This document shows positions 1 through 12,476 of a DNA stretch of 64,000 nt, piece after piece. This DNA comes from Opisthocomus hoazin (Eukaryota; Chordata; Aves; Opisthocomiformes; Opisthocomidae). The notes beneath the pieces are model-generated. The model had not been told where the DNA came from. It ran no database searches and saw only the letters and a list, made by a program, of their open reading frames with translations. The stretch spans positions 19,136,417 through 19,200,416 of the forward strand of contig NC_134415.1 in NCBI RefSeq assembly GCF_030867145.1, written 5' to 3'. The stretch's first letter is position 1. Each line of letters begins with the position of its first letter. The position numbers and the translations under genes are program-made.

Positions 1-48
1 GCCTGAAAGAAGTCTGATTCCTAAATAAAGGGTGTGATACAGAAGTCT

Positions 49-79
49 AACTCATGCAAGCAACTCATGCAAGCAACTC
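49..79. repeat. 13-bp tandem repeat, 2.4 copies
   Basis: AACTCATGCAAGC is repeated directly at 49-61 and 62-74, followed by a partial third unit. Confidence 0.9.
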
Positions 80-671
80 CACTTAACTTGATGGATACAT
101 TATGTTTAAAACTGCTTAACATTCCTCAAGTAAGAAATTCCTCAAGTGAGAGCTAGACAATTTATGGGTAGTTTCTACCACTTAAAATGTCATTCAGTAC
201 TTTGTCCTTGACTATCTCAGACAATATAAATAGTGGTATAAGGCCCAGCGACAGCAGACGGAGGTTGAAAGCAGACTGAGGTTGTTTTATTGTGGTTGTT
301 TTTTCTGACTGCATTTTGTTTTAATTTCCAGTGAGGAATATTTGTTCTATTTAAAGTTTATGGACACAGAATTTTTCATTTGTTTCTGTGCTCATTGTTA
401 ATGAGACTTCAAGCGGTCTTGTGCCCAAATACAACTAAGAACTCTGCTTCCTCTGCTGCTACACCAATTTTGCTGAATAAAACAGAACTGTTACCATCAA
501 AATTTGCAAAAAAAAATAAAGCACACTCTCCCCCTTGAGTTCTGCGTCCAGTTTTGGACTCCTCATTAGAAGAAAGATGCAATAAATAAACCAGAATGAG
601 CCTGACGGAACCAAGTTAGTTTGGGCTGGAGCAAGTACCACACAAGGGAAAACCACAGAAGTGGTTTTCGA

Positions 672-1035
672 TGAAACTGAAGAAGAGAAGGCTATATTTT
701 TACCTGATTACCACCCTCCATGATGCAATGGATCGTTACAAAGATGGATACAGACTCTTCTTGGAGGCTTACAGAGGTAGGACAAGAGGCAGTGGTCACA
801 AGTTGCAAGAGGGGAAATTTCAAGTGGGCATAAAGAAAATATTCTTCATAGTGAGAGAAGTTAAGCCTTGAACAGGTGCACAGCCAGGTTGTGCGATCCC
901 CATCTTTGGACATTTTCAAAGCTCTACTGGACAAGGGCCTGAGCAACCTCATTTAACTTTGAAGCTAGGCCTGCTTTGCTCAGGAGGTTAGACCAGGCAA
1001 CCTACAGAGATTACTTCTGACCTAACTATTCTAGC
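672..1035 (+). mobile_element. CR1 LINE fragment, 3' region
   Basis: This is a diverged copy of the CR1 3' region in plus orientation. Recognisable segments include GAAGAAGAGAAGGCT near the start, GGACAAGAGGCAGTGG with AGAGGGGAAATTTCAAG, the ...AGGTTGTGCGATCCCCATCTT-like stretch near 890, and the terminal GACCTAACTATTCT. The reading frame is broken. It is 5'-truncated like most CR1 copies. Confidence 0.8.
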
Positions 1036-1110
1036 TTCTTAGCAGTAGGCATAATCCACATAGAATCATCAGCAGAAGAAGCAAAAAGTAAACTGTCCTT
1101 ATAGGTCCCC

Positions 1111-1335
1111 GAATCATAGAATCATAGGTTGGAAAAGACCTCTAAGATCATTAAGTCCAACCATCACCCCAACACCACCATGCCTACCAAAACATGCCCT
1201 GAAGTGCCATATCCATACATTTTTTGAACACCTCCAGGGACAGTGACTCCACCACTTTCCTGGGTAGCCTATTCCAAAATTTTTCCTAATATCAAATCTA
1301 CATCTCCCCTGACACAACTTGAGGCCATTAAGGCC
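1111..1335 (-). mobile_element. CR1 LINE fragment, 3' end
   Basis: The minus-strand 3' end of CR1 starts with the CATAGAATCATAGG tail and GGTTGGAAAAGACCTCTAAG. The CACCTCCAGGGACAGTGACTC and CTTTCCTGGGTAGCCTATTCC segments follow. It is a short 5'-truncated copy whose 3' end faces that of the CR1 fragment to its left. Confidence 0.92.
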
Positions 1336-2118
1336 ATGAAAGTGTGCTACAAACTGCTACGAACTCTGTTCTATTTCAGACTAGTCTCAATGTATCAGTT
1401 TTATAACCAGCAATATGACAGACCTCCTCAGGGAAGTCAGAGTGCTCCAATTCCATTCATGTTACCCAAACTTCATTATTATTTTAAACTAAGTTCTGAC
1501 ATCTTCATTTTTTCAAATGGCTGGTAACATAAGGCATGTGGTTGGAACAAATATTCAATAACTATTAAAATACTAGACTATTGAAAAACGCATTAAACAC
1601 CGTTATCCTTGATCTTGAGATACTATCAGCCCTCTCCTTATTAGGTTCTTGCTGACCTGAAATAATTTACCATTGTCCCTCACTTTGTTTCTACCTCACA
1701 AAACCTCAATTCATAGTTACTTTATAAAGAAAAAAAAAATCCAACACAGTAGTAGCAAAACCAGACATCAGATATGATATTTAAGATAAAAGAAGTAAGA
1801 ACTTCATTTTCATGATGTGGAAAACAAGTTTTCAGGGAGGATTTGTCTTTACAGGGACTCAGTGTTTAGGTATCTTCTATCACTTGGAGCTCAGATTAAA
1901 GTTTCTTTTAATTAAAATAGACAAAATATCTCAGTACAACATTTTTTTCTTTATGCTCCTGCAGATTCATGTATCAAATTTAATTTGGTAATGCCTTATC
2001 TTTCAAAAACTACACCAATTTCCAAATGTGCATGCAATTTTTTGAGAGTTTAGTGTTAGCAAGCTTCCTTCGAAATTTCAAGAGGGCTTTCCTAAAAAAA
2101 AAACAAAACGGTGTAATG

Positions 2119-2387
2119 CATAGAATCACTAAGGTTGGAAAAGACCTCTAAGATCATCAAGTCCAACCATCAACCCAACACCACCACACCTACTAAACCA
2201 TGTCCCAAAGCACCACGTCTACACATTTTTTGAATGCCTCCAGGGATGGTGACTCCACCACTTCCCCGGGCAGCCTGTTCCAATGCTTGACCACTCTTTC
2301 AGTAAATAAATTTTTGCTAATATCCAATCTAAACCTCCCCTGGTGAAACTTTTCCTCTTGTCTTATCGCTTGTTACTTGGGAGAAGC
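2119..2387 (-). mobile_element. CR1 LINE fragment, 3' end
   Basis: This second minus-strand CR1 3' end has the same tail and body as the copy at 1111: GGTTGGAAAAGACCTCTAAG, CCTCCAGGGATGGTGACTCC, then GGGCAGCCTGTTCCAATG. It extends a little further toward the ORF2 end, through TTTCCTCTTGTCTTATCGCT. It is clearly the same subfamily but not a tandem copy of the first. Confidence 0.93.
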
Positions 2388-5300
2388 AATTAGATATTTA
2401 GCTAAAATATCTAAATATATTTAGAATTCCACCATGAGCACTGCAGAAGAAAAGTGACACAAAGATATTCTGAATCAAAGCTATCAAACTGTAACCAATA
2501 ATAAACAGTCTTTTTGAACAATTATAAACTGTGCAATTTAAGACAAAATAAACATAAGCAACTTACAATCATTTGAGATGAAACATTAATGAAGCTTTTC
2601 ACTTTTTATTGCCTCATAATTGTACACACTTTCAGGAAGAACTGCTAGCATTACTGCTCCAATTTCTCGGTTTAGGGGAAATCTTAAGCTACACTTATTT
2701 CAAGCTGACATAAAAAAGTGTCCTTTATTATATGTAGATTCTACAGGTCTTTTGTATCTAAATCACCCATATTAGCAATGACACAGCTGTGATGCAAGGC
2801 TGTCAGCAGATGAGCCAAGCCATTACTTCCCACGCTGTCTCACAAATATATCAAGGTCAGAATGAATAATTGTTCATACAAGCCTATAATTTAATTAGCT
2901 AACAAGGGCTATCTTCTAGAAAATCCATGTGCTTACAGGACTGATGCTTACACCTTAACAAAATTCCAGAAAAAAACCCTCCACTACTAAAGCAGAGTTG
3001 TTTTACTAGGCATTCTTCATTTTAATCATATTAGCATGAAGATTTAACAAGTCTTTATAGAAAGGCCAGTGTTGATCATGGTAGCAAATATTGTATCATG
3101 TTGAACACACAAAGAGATTTTAACCTGGTTGGGGAGTCACTGTGCCAGGACTATAAAAGGCAAGTAATTGACTTGTATCACAAGAGTCTTACAACATTTT
3201 ACTCATTCAGTCCTTTTGTATTTTAACTTCAGTGAGTTGACATTTATACTGACATTGCAGTACCAAAACCGTGCAAGTCTCCACTGAGCTCACTGTCTTG
3301 AAAACAATCCTTCCTATCAGGTCACGCAGCAAGCTGCTGTACCAGCCAACAATATCTACCAATACAGAGGCAACACTCTGCAGTTCCACTAAACAAGCCT
3401 AAAAAGAAACGAAGGGCAGAGGGGGAGGAAATGTGGGCAAGAAGTGTGGAGAAACAGCTTCCTATACGTGACACGAACATAGGAAGATACACAGACATAA
3501 GCAAGACTTTTGGAATGCCCAGGTAAGATGAGTCCAAGTAAGAATGAAAATTTAGCACATGCTCAAAGGAAACTAATTTAGATTATTTCCTCACTGAAGC
3601 AGAGAGATACAGATAAGGAACCTGTACCCGTTTCAGGTCTCCTCATTAAAAACCTGCTTTATTTGACACCTCACAGGGGTGAATTCTATATACTTTTGAG
3701 GTGCAACTCCTTTAGAGTGGAAAATAACTCTTAGCTTTTCTGAGATGCAAAACAACAAATAACCAATTTAGTGGTGGATTCTGGCTATTACATAATGAAT
3801 AAATAATCATGGCTGACTTTTCTGTTCTCCTGTCGTATATATTTCCTGCTGTTGTAGTTTGAAATTTTCCTGAAGACATTTTGTACTCTTACAACTAATG
3901 TTATTAAAACTATTTTAAACATCTAACATGTTGTACACCTATAATTACACTGTTAAATACTCAAAAAAAAAATCTTCTTATGTGAAAGTAAAAATAAAGT
4001 GAACTAAAAAAAAAATAATCTCGAATTCCAGTTGCACGATAATGATCTTTTCCCCAAATGCCAAACATTCGCATGAAGTCAAAGTCTGTGTAATAATTTC
4101 ATACAAGAATTTAAATTAAGGAGGTTCTCGAAGACCCATGACAAAGCTAAAAGAGCTACATATTTCCCCATGTAAAAATCAAATAATCATAAGATTTCAG
4201 GTATATGGATTTTATTTTTCTTTTTTCACAATTTAATGTCTACACCACAAGGAAAATATAAATTTCAAAGCATGACAAAGTCTGCAGAATAATTACTATC
4301 AAAAGAATAGCGCCACTAATTCCACATTCTTCTTGTTAGGATAAATTTATACAAAGGAATTGCATATGATAAGGGCCTCCCACAACATAGAAAAGATGTA
4401 AAGGTATGACTTTTACCTGTCCCTAATAATTAGCTTTAAAAGTAAAGAACCACCACAAAAAAAATTTAGAAATAGGAGTCTAAAATTTTTAAGAATCTCT
4501 CCATTTCTTTTACTCTATGATCAAAAACAGGTCATAATTTATTTGTAACCTTTTATTAGTAATAAATAAAATTATTTATTACGTAACCTTGTAAACTAAT
4601 TCAGATCTCACGTTTCAAGCAATTTCTTATCTAACAGTTCCTATTTCAGAGCGATTGTTAATCCACAATCCTACTGAAGTCAGTGAACGTAAAGCACATT
4701 CAGCATTACTCTAGCTTAGATGGTCAGAAGGAGAGCACAATTTGAGAGAAAATCAGCATCCCTTTACAAACTCCTGAAATTTCATTAGTTTGAAGAAACT
4801 CGTAGATATGTGATTTTCCTTGAACACATAGTAAACAGAAATCCCTAAGTTGTTAGCGAGAGAGAAAAAACCAAACCCCTAAACAAACCACAAAACAGCA
4901 AGCCCAAATATTTTGATTATATCATCTTATTCACAGACTTAAACAGAAAGAAAAAAAAGTAATAGCAGAAAAAGAAAGGATGGTCACTGGATTTCTATAA
5001 GCGTATTCAGTAAAGCTAGAAATGTACTATTAGGATGTTTAGTCTACACCCTGTGGCTTTGTATTACAAGGCAATCTAATGATGTAAATATATTTTCCAA
5101 ACATTTTCAATCGCTGGTGAAATATTTTCTACAACTGGAATGAGGGACACTACAAAATATAGTCAACATTACAATGACGCTGTTCTGCAAAATATTTTGA
5201 CTACATTTTCTGTAAGAATAAGCTGCAGAAAAAAAAACATTAAAGAGTAAAGGGAAGTAGTTTGTACTTTACAGATGCTAATTCTTAGGATAAATACACC

Positions 5301-8300
5301 ACTCGAGAAGAAACTAAAATCTGCAGAAATGTGAGTATTATCCTGGAGGCTATCAGATTCTTCAGAAAAACACAGGCGATTGCCATAAGGTTTGTAAACA
5401 GCTGAGCTGTTTCTTATTTCCTTGATAGATCGAAAGAGAAAATTTTTTTCAACATTATTCTTTAATAAATCAAGACAAAACATTGGCCATATTAGAACTG
5501 AAAGCAAAACTAATTCCAAAGCACTAAGATTTTCTACTTAATTTCTGATTGCATTCATCATCACATTAATATTTGAAGCTTTATAAGAGTAACCTTGTTC
5601 TGTTGTTAGACTAAAGCAATGCTTAATTGTCAGCAAATTGTAAAAGAAGGATGTTATTTTCTGTTTTTTCATAGAGTAACATAGTTACTGCTGCTTCTTA
5701 AAAATCAAGTTGACTCTACACAAAAACAAAATTAAAATATATATATTCAAAATCAAAAGGAAAAGAGAAAAGCACAAACAAATAATAAAAAGAAACGAAG
5801 TAAGAGATGACTGAAGCATTAACAAAATAATAATTAAAACAAAAAATCAAGCAAATCACTTGCTTATAATGGTTTGCAGAGGCTGGTACTTTTGACTGAA
5901 GAAGCAAATTAAATGAACTAATGTCTGGTGCCTCTGAAACCACAGGCAAGATGACAGTGTAGACGGACTTAAAGAGAGAAAAGTAGTGGCCTAACATCAA
6001 AGAAAGCACAGTTAAAAAGGAAAAGAAAAAAAAAAGAAAAAAAGTTGCATGCAATTTCCACCCATCCAAGAACAAACTGGAAAGATTTTAGAACGTTGAA
6101 CACTGCATTGCTGTTTTTAGTTTAAACAATGCCCAACACTTTTTTTCTGAGCATTCAAGTCTAACTGAATTTTCTCATGACGAAGTATGCACGGCAAAGA
6201 GCCTCAAAATGTTATTGAACTATTTTATTGATACTTTCCTACTACTTTCTTTTCCCTGGCAATACACAGACAAAAAACTGTTCCCTCAGTAAAGTGACTC
6301 CAACAACAGAAATGATTTGCATTTTCAACAGTTTTTCCCTTCGAGAGAATGTTGACTTAGAACGAAACAAATAGTGAAGAATATTTTGCTATTAAAGGCT
6401 GATCTTTCAGAGTAACAGGGCAATTCTTATTGTCCCACAATGGAAATGAATATTGAGTCATTAACTGCAGGGTGAAATAAATTTCAGGCACAGTTATAGA
6501 CTCCATTCACCAAGGAACCTCATGACTATGAAGACATTTTGAAACACATATTTTTGCCAAAGAAAAGATAAAAATGAAGTAAGAGGATGAGAAACAGAAA
6601 CATACTTCAGATATTGCCCACTCTACTATAAAAACACAAGCAAAATTATCCTTCAATATTATCATTAACAATAAAAGCATCAATTAGAATACAAGCTTTA
6701 ACAAGTTAAAACACTCAAAGTAAAAATAGTCTCAATTGATTTAAAAAATCATTCTTAACTGATTTTTAACATCAAAGACTCAGCTATTTGGAGATAATTG
6801 CATGCCTAAGCACTGCTGATTTTAAAAACATTTAAGTACACAAAAATCTCTAAAAATCAGAATTAAACTCTACATAATGGAGCAAATCAATGTACAAAAA
6901 TCTTGTATTAGCCAACACAAACAAAGCAAAACAATACCACTTCCGGATTATTAGAGAACTCTATGGGTAAATTATGCAACTGGACAACCTTTCCATATTC
7001 TAGCAAAATACTTCAAAGGAAAAAAACTCAGTCAGTCTGTTGCTAGTTAGCTTTGATACTCTGAGTTTTTGTTGAGGATAATTCAATCCATAGCATCTAA
7101 CAACAAGAGTTTTAACCTTTCATTTTCCAAACATAGTCAAATAAGACACAGAGGTTTTTGTCTGCAGTCACCAGTAAACTCAGAAATGTTTAAAAGTTAA
7201 GTAAATGAATTAACCTGAAGCTATAAGTTTTAAAGTCAGACAAGCAAAGAAGTCCCTTGTGGATGAATAAGACTATAATACATTATTTTAAAACCATATT
7301 TAACTTATTCTAGTGAAGTTTTCTGCATTTTCATTGTTAATTACCTTCCTGGTTTATGCAGGACTTTTAAGAAGAAAATAAGAGTTGAAAATCAAGAAAA
7401 TGAAATTGTGAAGAGTTGGGTATATTTTTACTTCCAAGTAACAATTTGAGAAAGACTAAGTGTCCAAATGAGAATGTCTGTTTTCCTGCAGTGCAAAACT
7501 GTAGCAGTGCAATAGGCTAAAGCATAACTTGCGGAATCATAGCTTAAACCAATGGATAGGTCAGACAATGAATGAGAACAGTTGGTACCTAAAGTGGTAT
7601 TTCCCAACTCACTACAAGTTTGTATTCTGAGCAGTAAGTTTGATAAACGGACAAAGAGCATGCAAAAATTCTGCTTCCCCCAGTGTGTGAACTTCTCCCC
7701 CATGAAAACTAGTACTAACTTCAGCAATGTGGGCATAAATCAAGCAAAGACAATGGCATATTGGAAAATCCGTCCAGTTCAGAGTGGCATTCAATCCACA
7801 CCATGAATGAAGAGGGCTTCCACATCAGTCTTAGATGCTTGCCATTGCAAACTTTAAAACATGAGCATTGTTTGATTATTATATGAAGGAGAAAAACAAA
7901 AACAGTGCCAAAGTCACTGCCCTACACATGAAGACAAAAATAATGAGGGCAAAATTTGAGAGTATCTCCACAGGTCTTAATTGACAAGTGTCCCTAACTT
8001 AATGAAAACTAAACTAAAGGGGGATAAGATTTTCGTTAGGTTTACTCCTTCACGGAACTGTATGACAAATACTTTTCTAATGCCATGAAGTAAGATCATA
8101 CTATAGAGAAAAACCTAACTAGATTTTTATCCCTATGCAACAAAAGGGGCAACAGTAGCAGTGCTATTTCAGGAGTTAATGATGGAACCTTAACAGGCAT
8201 AAAATTGTCAGGGGATTTTTGCATATCTCCTAGGTTCAGACAGGTCAGTATTTAGAAAATTAAAACATCAATCCACTTTTACAACAGTGATACAAACACT

Positions 8301-8382
8301 TGCCAGCTTTTCTCCAAGTAATACAATGACAGCTATTTTTGATCCTGTGTTACCCCGATGACTCTCAAGATCAACAACGTAC

Positions 8383-8457
8383 CATTCTGCTACTGGTTTG
8401 GCAATGCTGTCAAAAATCACATCTTGTTTTGCCTCTTGATCAAAAATTCTCTGAAAT
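8383..8457 (-). CDS. KIF6: KIF6 coding exon 3
   Basis: This 75-bp exon follows the acceptor ATTTTCAG and ends at the donor ATG|GTACGT (GT at 8382-8381). Its first base completes the Lys codon split from exon 2. The next 24 codons read FQRIFDQEAKQDVIFDSIAK then PVAE, and two bases are left over. Mammalian KIF6 has FQRIFDQDANQETVFENIAKPVAG in the same place with the same exit phase. This is the kinesin segment just before the loop that leads into the GQTGSGKT P-loop. The ATP-binding exon should follow in phase 2 on the minus strand, but no match to it is visible in the remaining 8.3 kb, so intron 3 must run past the left edge. Confidence 0.95.
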
Positions 8458-11403
8458 CTGAAAATATTAAGAAAATAATAATTGCTCAGAATCTTAAAAC
8501 ACTACTTGATTCATACATTTTTGTTTGTGTTTGTAATAGTCAATGTTTACATCATTAGGCTTACATAACTTAGTACAATGTTTTCCCTGTAGTCTTAACC
8601 ACAGCGTGCTGTTGTGCTATTGTACATAAATAGGCTATACACAGTGCTGCTTTGACAAGATCTGTACAATAAAATCCTCTGATAAAATGATGTGGCTTAG
8701 AAAAAAATAAACCGTATTTGAAATCTATCAAGAGAATCAGTGTTTGTAACTGGCACCACACTGAAACCTGGATAAATAGATTACACTACAACCATATACA
8801 GCATCCCACCAGTATAGCCAGGCTCACATTTTTTTTGTAACTACTTCCTTCATTCTGCTGCACAGCTACTGTAAGTCACAAGGAGATATTTAATTCAATA
8901 CAAGTTTTGTCATTTCCAATATAAAATATTTGCAGTTGTCTTACAGAATCGAAGAATACTTCAGGTTGGAAGGGACCATCTGCTCCAATCCCCCTGTTCA
9001 AAGGAGGGTTGGCTAAAGCAGGGGTCTGTACAATCAGTTTTTCACTGTCTCCATGCATGGAGGCTCCACAACATCTCTGGGCAACCTGCTCCAGCATTTG
9101 ATCACCCCACAGTAAAAAAGTTTTGTTGGTATTTCCTGTATTTCATTTTGTGCCCATTAACCCTTGTCCTGTCACTGGGCACCACTAAGAAGCATCTGGC
9201 TCCATCTTCTTTATTCTCCCCCTTCCCATCAGGTGTTTATATGCATTGATAAGATCCCCTTGAACCTTCTCCAGGATAAACAGTCCAAGGTTGCTCAGCC
9301 TCTCCTCACGTCAAATGCTTCAGTCCTTTAATCATCTTTGTGTCCCTTTGCTGGAGCCCAGAACTGGACACAGAACTTCAAATGTGATCTCACTGGTGGC
9401 AACTAGAAGGGAAGGATGAACTCCCTTGATCTGCTGGCAACTCTCTGCCTAATGCAGCCCAGAGGCTATTGGCTGCCTTTGCTGCAAATGATGTATTGCT
9501 GACTCATGTTCAACTTTTTGTCTACTAGGACTCCAGGTCCTGTTATGCAAACCCACTTTCAGTCAACCTTGAGCCTGTCCTGGTTATTCCTCACCAGAAG
9601 CAGGACTTGGCATTTCACCTTGTTGAGCTTCATGAGACTCCTATTGGCCCATTTCTCCAGCCTCTTGAAGACCCCATGAATGTCAACACAACTGTCTGGT
9701 GTGTCAGCCATCCCTCCTTGTTTCACATTGTCTGTGAACCTGCTGAAGCTTCACTCAGTCTCATCACCCAGGTCATTAATGCTAAAAAGTATTGGATTGC
9801 AGTATTGGTGACATCACTAGCAACTGGCCTCCAACTGGACTTTGTACTCCTGATGACAACCCTCTGAGCCCAGCAGCTCAGCTCGTTTTCAGTATCCCTT
9901 ACTGTGCACTGACCTAGGCTCTCCTGATCCCATACCTGAGACAGCCTTCCTGGGTCACCTGAGCCTGCTCCCTGAGACTAGCCCCAGGTTTCACATCCCT
10001 GATCAGCTCTTCCATGTTTGAAAATGAGGTGCAGCAGAGCTTCTCCCCTCATCGGCTGTTTAACCATATGTTAGGAAGTTGTCATTAATGCACTCCAGCA
10101 AGCTCCTGGACTACTTGTGCCCTGCTGTGTTGTCCCTCCTATCTGGAACTGTATACTCACATAGGACTTCACAGGATATATAGAAAGGCACCATGGACTG
10201 CAAGAGATTATGCAGTGTGTACAACATCACAGACAAATGCAATACACAAAGTATAGAGGCATATATTCTATCCTGATAACCCTTAATCCGTCAAGTCATT
10301 CAAACATTTGTGTGATTCCCATATATGAAAGTAAGAACAAAGGAAAATAATGTTTGAGGTGACGAGAATAGACAGACTGCATGAAAGTCTAAGTTTTATG
10401 GAGGACAAATAAATGCTTGTTCCATAGCATTATTTTAGCATCATCTTAAGAATAGTAAGGCATAGAGTTTCTCCAAATCCACCTCTACAGACTTTTAATA
10501 AGTGATAAAGTCAGAAAAAAATACCAACATTCATTACAACTGGCTTGGGCATCTGCAACCTAAGTTAGTTTTGCATATTAATCTAGTTGGAGAGGGCAGC
10601 TCCTCCCTTCCCAGGCAGAGCAGAGTTCCTTAGCTGATGTAAAATGACATCAGTCTGAGCTGTAGATGTTTATCTGGGGCTCTATTTTTTAATATCATAG
10701 AGCAACAGATTTACTTGATTTGGTATTATGGAAAATAAAGATTACTCAGCTTGGAAAAAGACAATCTCAACCTAGTCATTAAAGGTGGTTATACATCTAG
10801 CTTTCCTTGTCATCAAAATGTTAAATAGTTGCCTCCAAATTTTCTATTGAAAAGATAAAAACTTTTGATTTATATTGCTGGTACTTACTTTCAGTTTCTA
10901 AAAACTATTTACTTTCTACAACCATGGTTTTGTTTCTTTCAACAATCTCTGGTTTTCTTCATCGTGTTTTGGTTATGTCTGAAACACAGTTTCTAAACAG
11001 AGTGTTTTACGTCAACACATCTTTAGCCAGCCTACGAGAGCTCATTAGATCACAAGAGAACACATAGACCTGCATTCAATTTTCATACATAAATTCAAAA
11101 CAAGCTATAAGAATGGAACAATTGATAAATGAAGGTAATTGAGATGAGACTTAGAAACGTATGATGACTTGCAATGGATAGACAAAAACCCCACAACTTT
11201 ATCAAATGCTGTCAAACTTGTTCAGGTGCAGGCCATAATATGCTGGAGTATTCCTTTTCTTAATGGAGTTGAATAAAAAAAAACCTACTAGTAACAAAGC
11301 TTGATTTTAAGAATAGGCTTTTCCAGGTTCTATAGATCTGTACCACTACACAGGGATATCCATCACTAAAGGCAGAAGATAGCAGGATAAGGCTTTTACT
11401 TAC
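8458..11403 (-). other. KIF6: KIF6 intron 2
   Basis: This 2946-bp intron runs from donor GTAAGT to acceptor TTTTCAG. A degraded CR1 LINE fragment of about 1.2 kb (8943-10145) lies in the same strand sense as the gene. The remainder (10150-11400) is AT-rich unique sequence in which I see no exon or regulatory motif. Confidence 0.85.
8943..10145 (-). mobile_element. Old CR1 LINE fragment with internal deletion
   Basis: Minus-strand CR1 begins with CAGGTTGGAAGGGACCATCTG at the 3' end. It continues through the ORF2 C-terminal region (for example GGACACAGAACTTCAAATGTG and the GACAACCCTCTGAGCCCAGCA block near 9855-9875). Past about 9940 it jumps to a part of ORF2 that is normally much further 5', recognisable as GCACTCCAGCAAGCTCCTGG and GCCCTGCTGTGTTGTCCCTCC. 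This implies an internal deletion. Frames are broken throughout. It lies in KIF6 intron 2. Confidence 0.88.
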
Positions 11404-11513
11404 TTGAACTTGTAGCTCTCTCGTTTATTATTGACGAACCCATCTGCCAAATCACGTGGCATGATAATCTCCAGACTGGACAGAGATGTCTCATCGTCAT
11501 CAACTGAATAAAT
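11404..11513 (-). CDS. KIF6: KIF6 coding exon 2
   Basis: This 110-bp exon is preceded by a TTATTAG acceptor and followed by a near-perfect donor (AA|GTAAGT, GT at 11403-11402). It translates as IYSVDDDETSLSSLEIIMPR followed by DLADGFVNNKRESYKF plus two bases of a split Lys codon. The second half matches mammalian KIF6 exactly over DLADGFVNNKRESYKF, and the first half aligns with IYSIDEDEKLIPSLEIILPR. It belongs to the early part of the kinesin motor fold, before the nucleotide-binding P-loop. It enters in phase 0 and leaves in phase 2. An alternative AG ten bases into the exon would delete conserved residues and shift the frame, so I rejected it. Confidence 0.96.
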
Positions 11514-12476
11514 CTAATAAGCACGGATATGAATTAACAAAATAATGTTACCATCAGAACAGCACAGCCCTTAAGTAGAAGACTTCTGTGAGCTTAGCAC
11601 CTGCAGCTGCCTGAAGGAAAACTTCACGCAAATTTCAGAATTGCGTTGTGTACCATGGCTAATCAGTATGCCAAACCAACACAGCAAACCAGAATAGTTC
11701 TGCCTGCTTCAAAAGACCTTTACGCAGGAGCAGATCCTCCTTCTGCTACTATACAACAAAACCAGAAGACACTAACACTGTCCTGTTTGTTGCCACATCA
11801 ACACTACAATAAGATTTGAAACAGAAACGTAGCCTCATGGGCATAATTTGCCTTAATATCTGAGCTGTTATAATAACAAAAGCATAGCCCCCATTACAAC
11901 TCCTTCCAAAAAACCAGGAAGAATATATTAGGCAAGACAAGAACAGAATGAGCAGAGTTAGCTTCAGACAAGACAATGAAGAGACCTAAATGCATGATTT
12001 CCAAGGAACGCTTTCGTTATCTTTATTATCCCTTGCAAGGACATCTAAATACTGGGAGTTACAGGTTTCCCTCCAGCGTTCAAAACAGCGTTGAACATCA
12101 TAAACCCAGTGACCAGCATCAAATGTTCTTCCCGTGGTGTGGAGCCTTCCTCCAACAACTGGGCAGGAATGAAGTTCCTCGCCTCCTTCCCCAGCAGTTC
12201 CAGCCTAAGCCCCCGCACTTCACGGTTTTATGAACTTCTTCAGGCTTCGGAGAGCCCTGCAGGGCTGTGGCTTTCCGCTCCGCGCCCGACCGCGTACAAA
12301 CGCCTCGGGTCTCACAAGCCGGCCGGTCCAGCGAGCGCGGCAGGGCCTCCCGCGGGGGGTCACTGCCCGCTCCCTCCCGCCTCCGGGCGGCCCCGCCGCA
12401 CGCAGGCCCGCGGGGCGCCCTCCGGCTGCCCCTCGCCGCCCCCCTCGGCCCCGCGGCAGCCGGCTCCCCATCCTAC
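11514..12476 (-). other. KIF6: KIF6 intron 1
   Basis: This 963-bp intron is bounded by GTAGGA at the 5' end and TTATTAG at the 3' end. Its first part, 12240-12476, belongs to the CpG island. The rest is AT-rich with no repeat or exon that I recognise. Open frames inside it, such as those at 11749-11976 and 11976-12233, lack recognisable protein character. Confidence 0.85.

Larger units (their letters stand above)
1..8382 (-). other. KIF6: KIF6 intron 3 (partial, runs off the left edge)
   Basis: Everything left of exon 3 reads as the 5' part of a large intron. The donor is GTACGT at 8382, and no downstream KIF6 exon (P-loop GQTGSGKT region) can be found on the minus strand. It holds three CR1 fragments (about 672-1035, 1111-1335 and 2119-2387) and otherwise AT-rich unique sequence. 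From 2388 to 8382 I found no repeat family or exon to report. Mammalian KIF6 spans hundreds of kilobases, so a very long intron fits. Confidence 0.75.

Noticed and set aside
49..150. Short direct repeats (13-mer twice, then ATTCCTCAAGT twice) suggesting a repeat array or attachment sites
   Set aside because: Only two copies each, with no conserved spacing and no mobile element beside them; ordinary local duplication.
1..8382. Search for KIF6 exon 4 (P-loop GQTGSGKT) on the minus strand
   Set aside because: No sequence that could encode it was found, so the exon is taken to lie outside the window.
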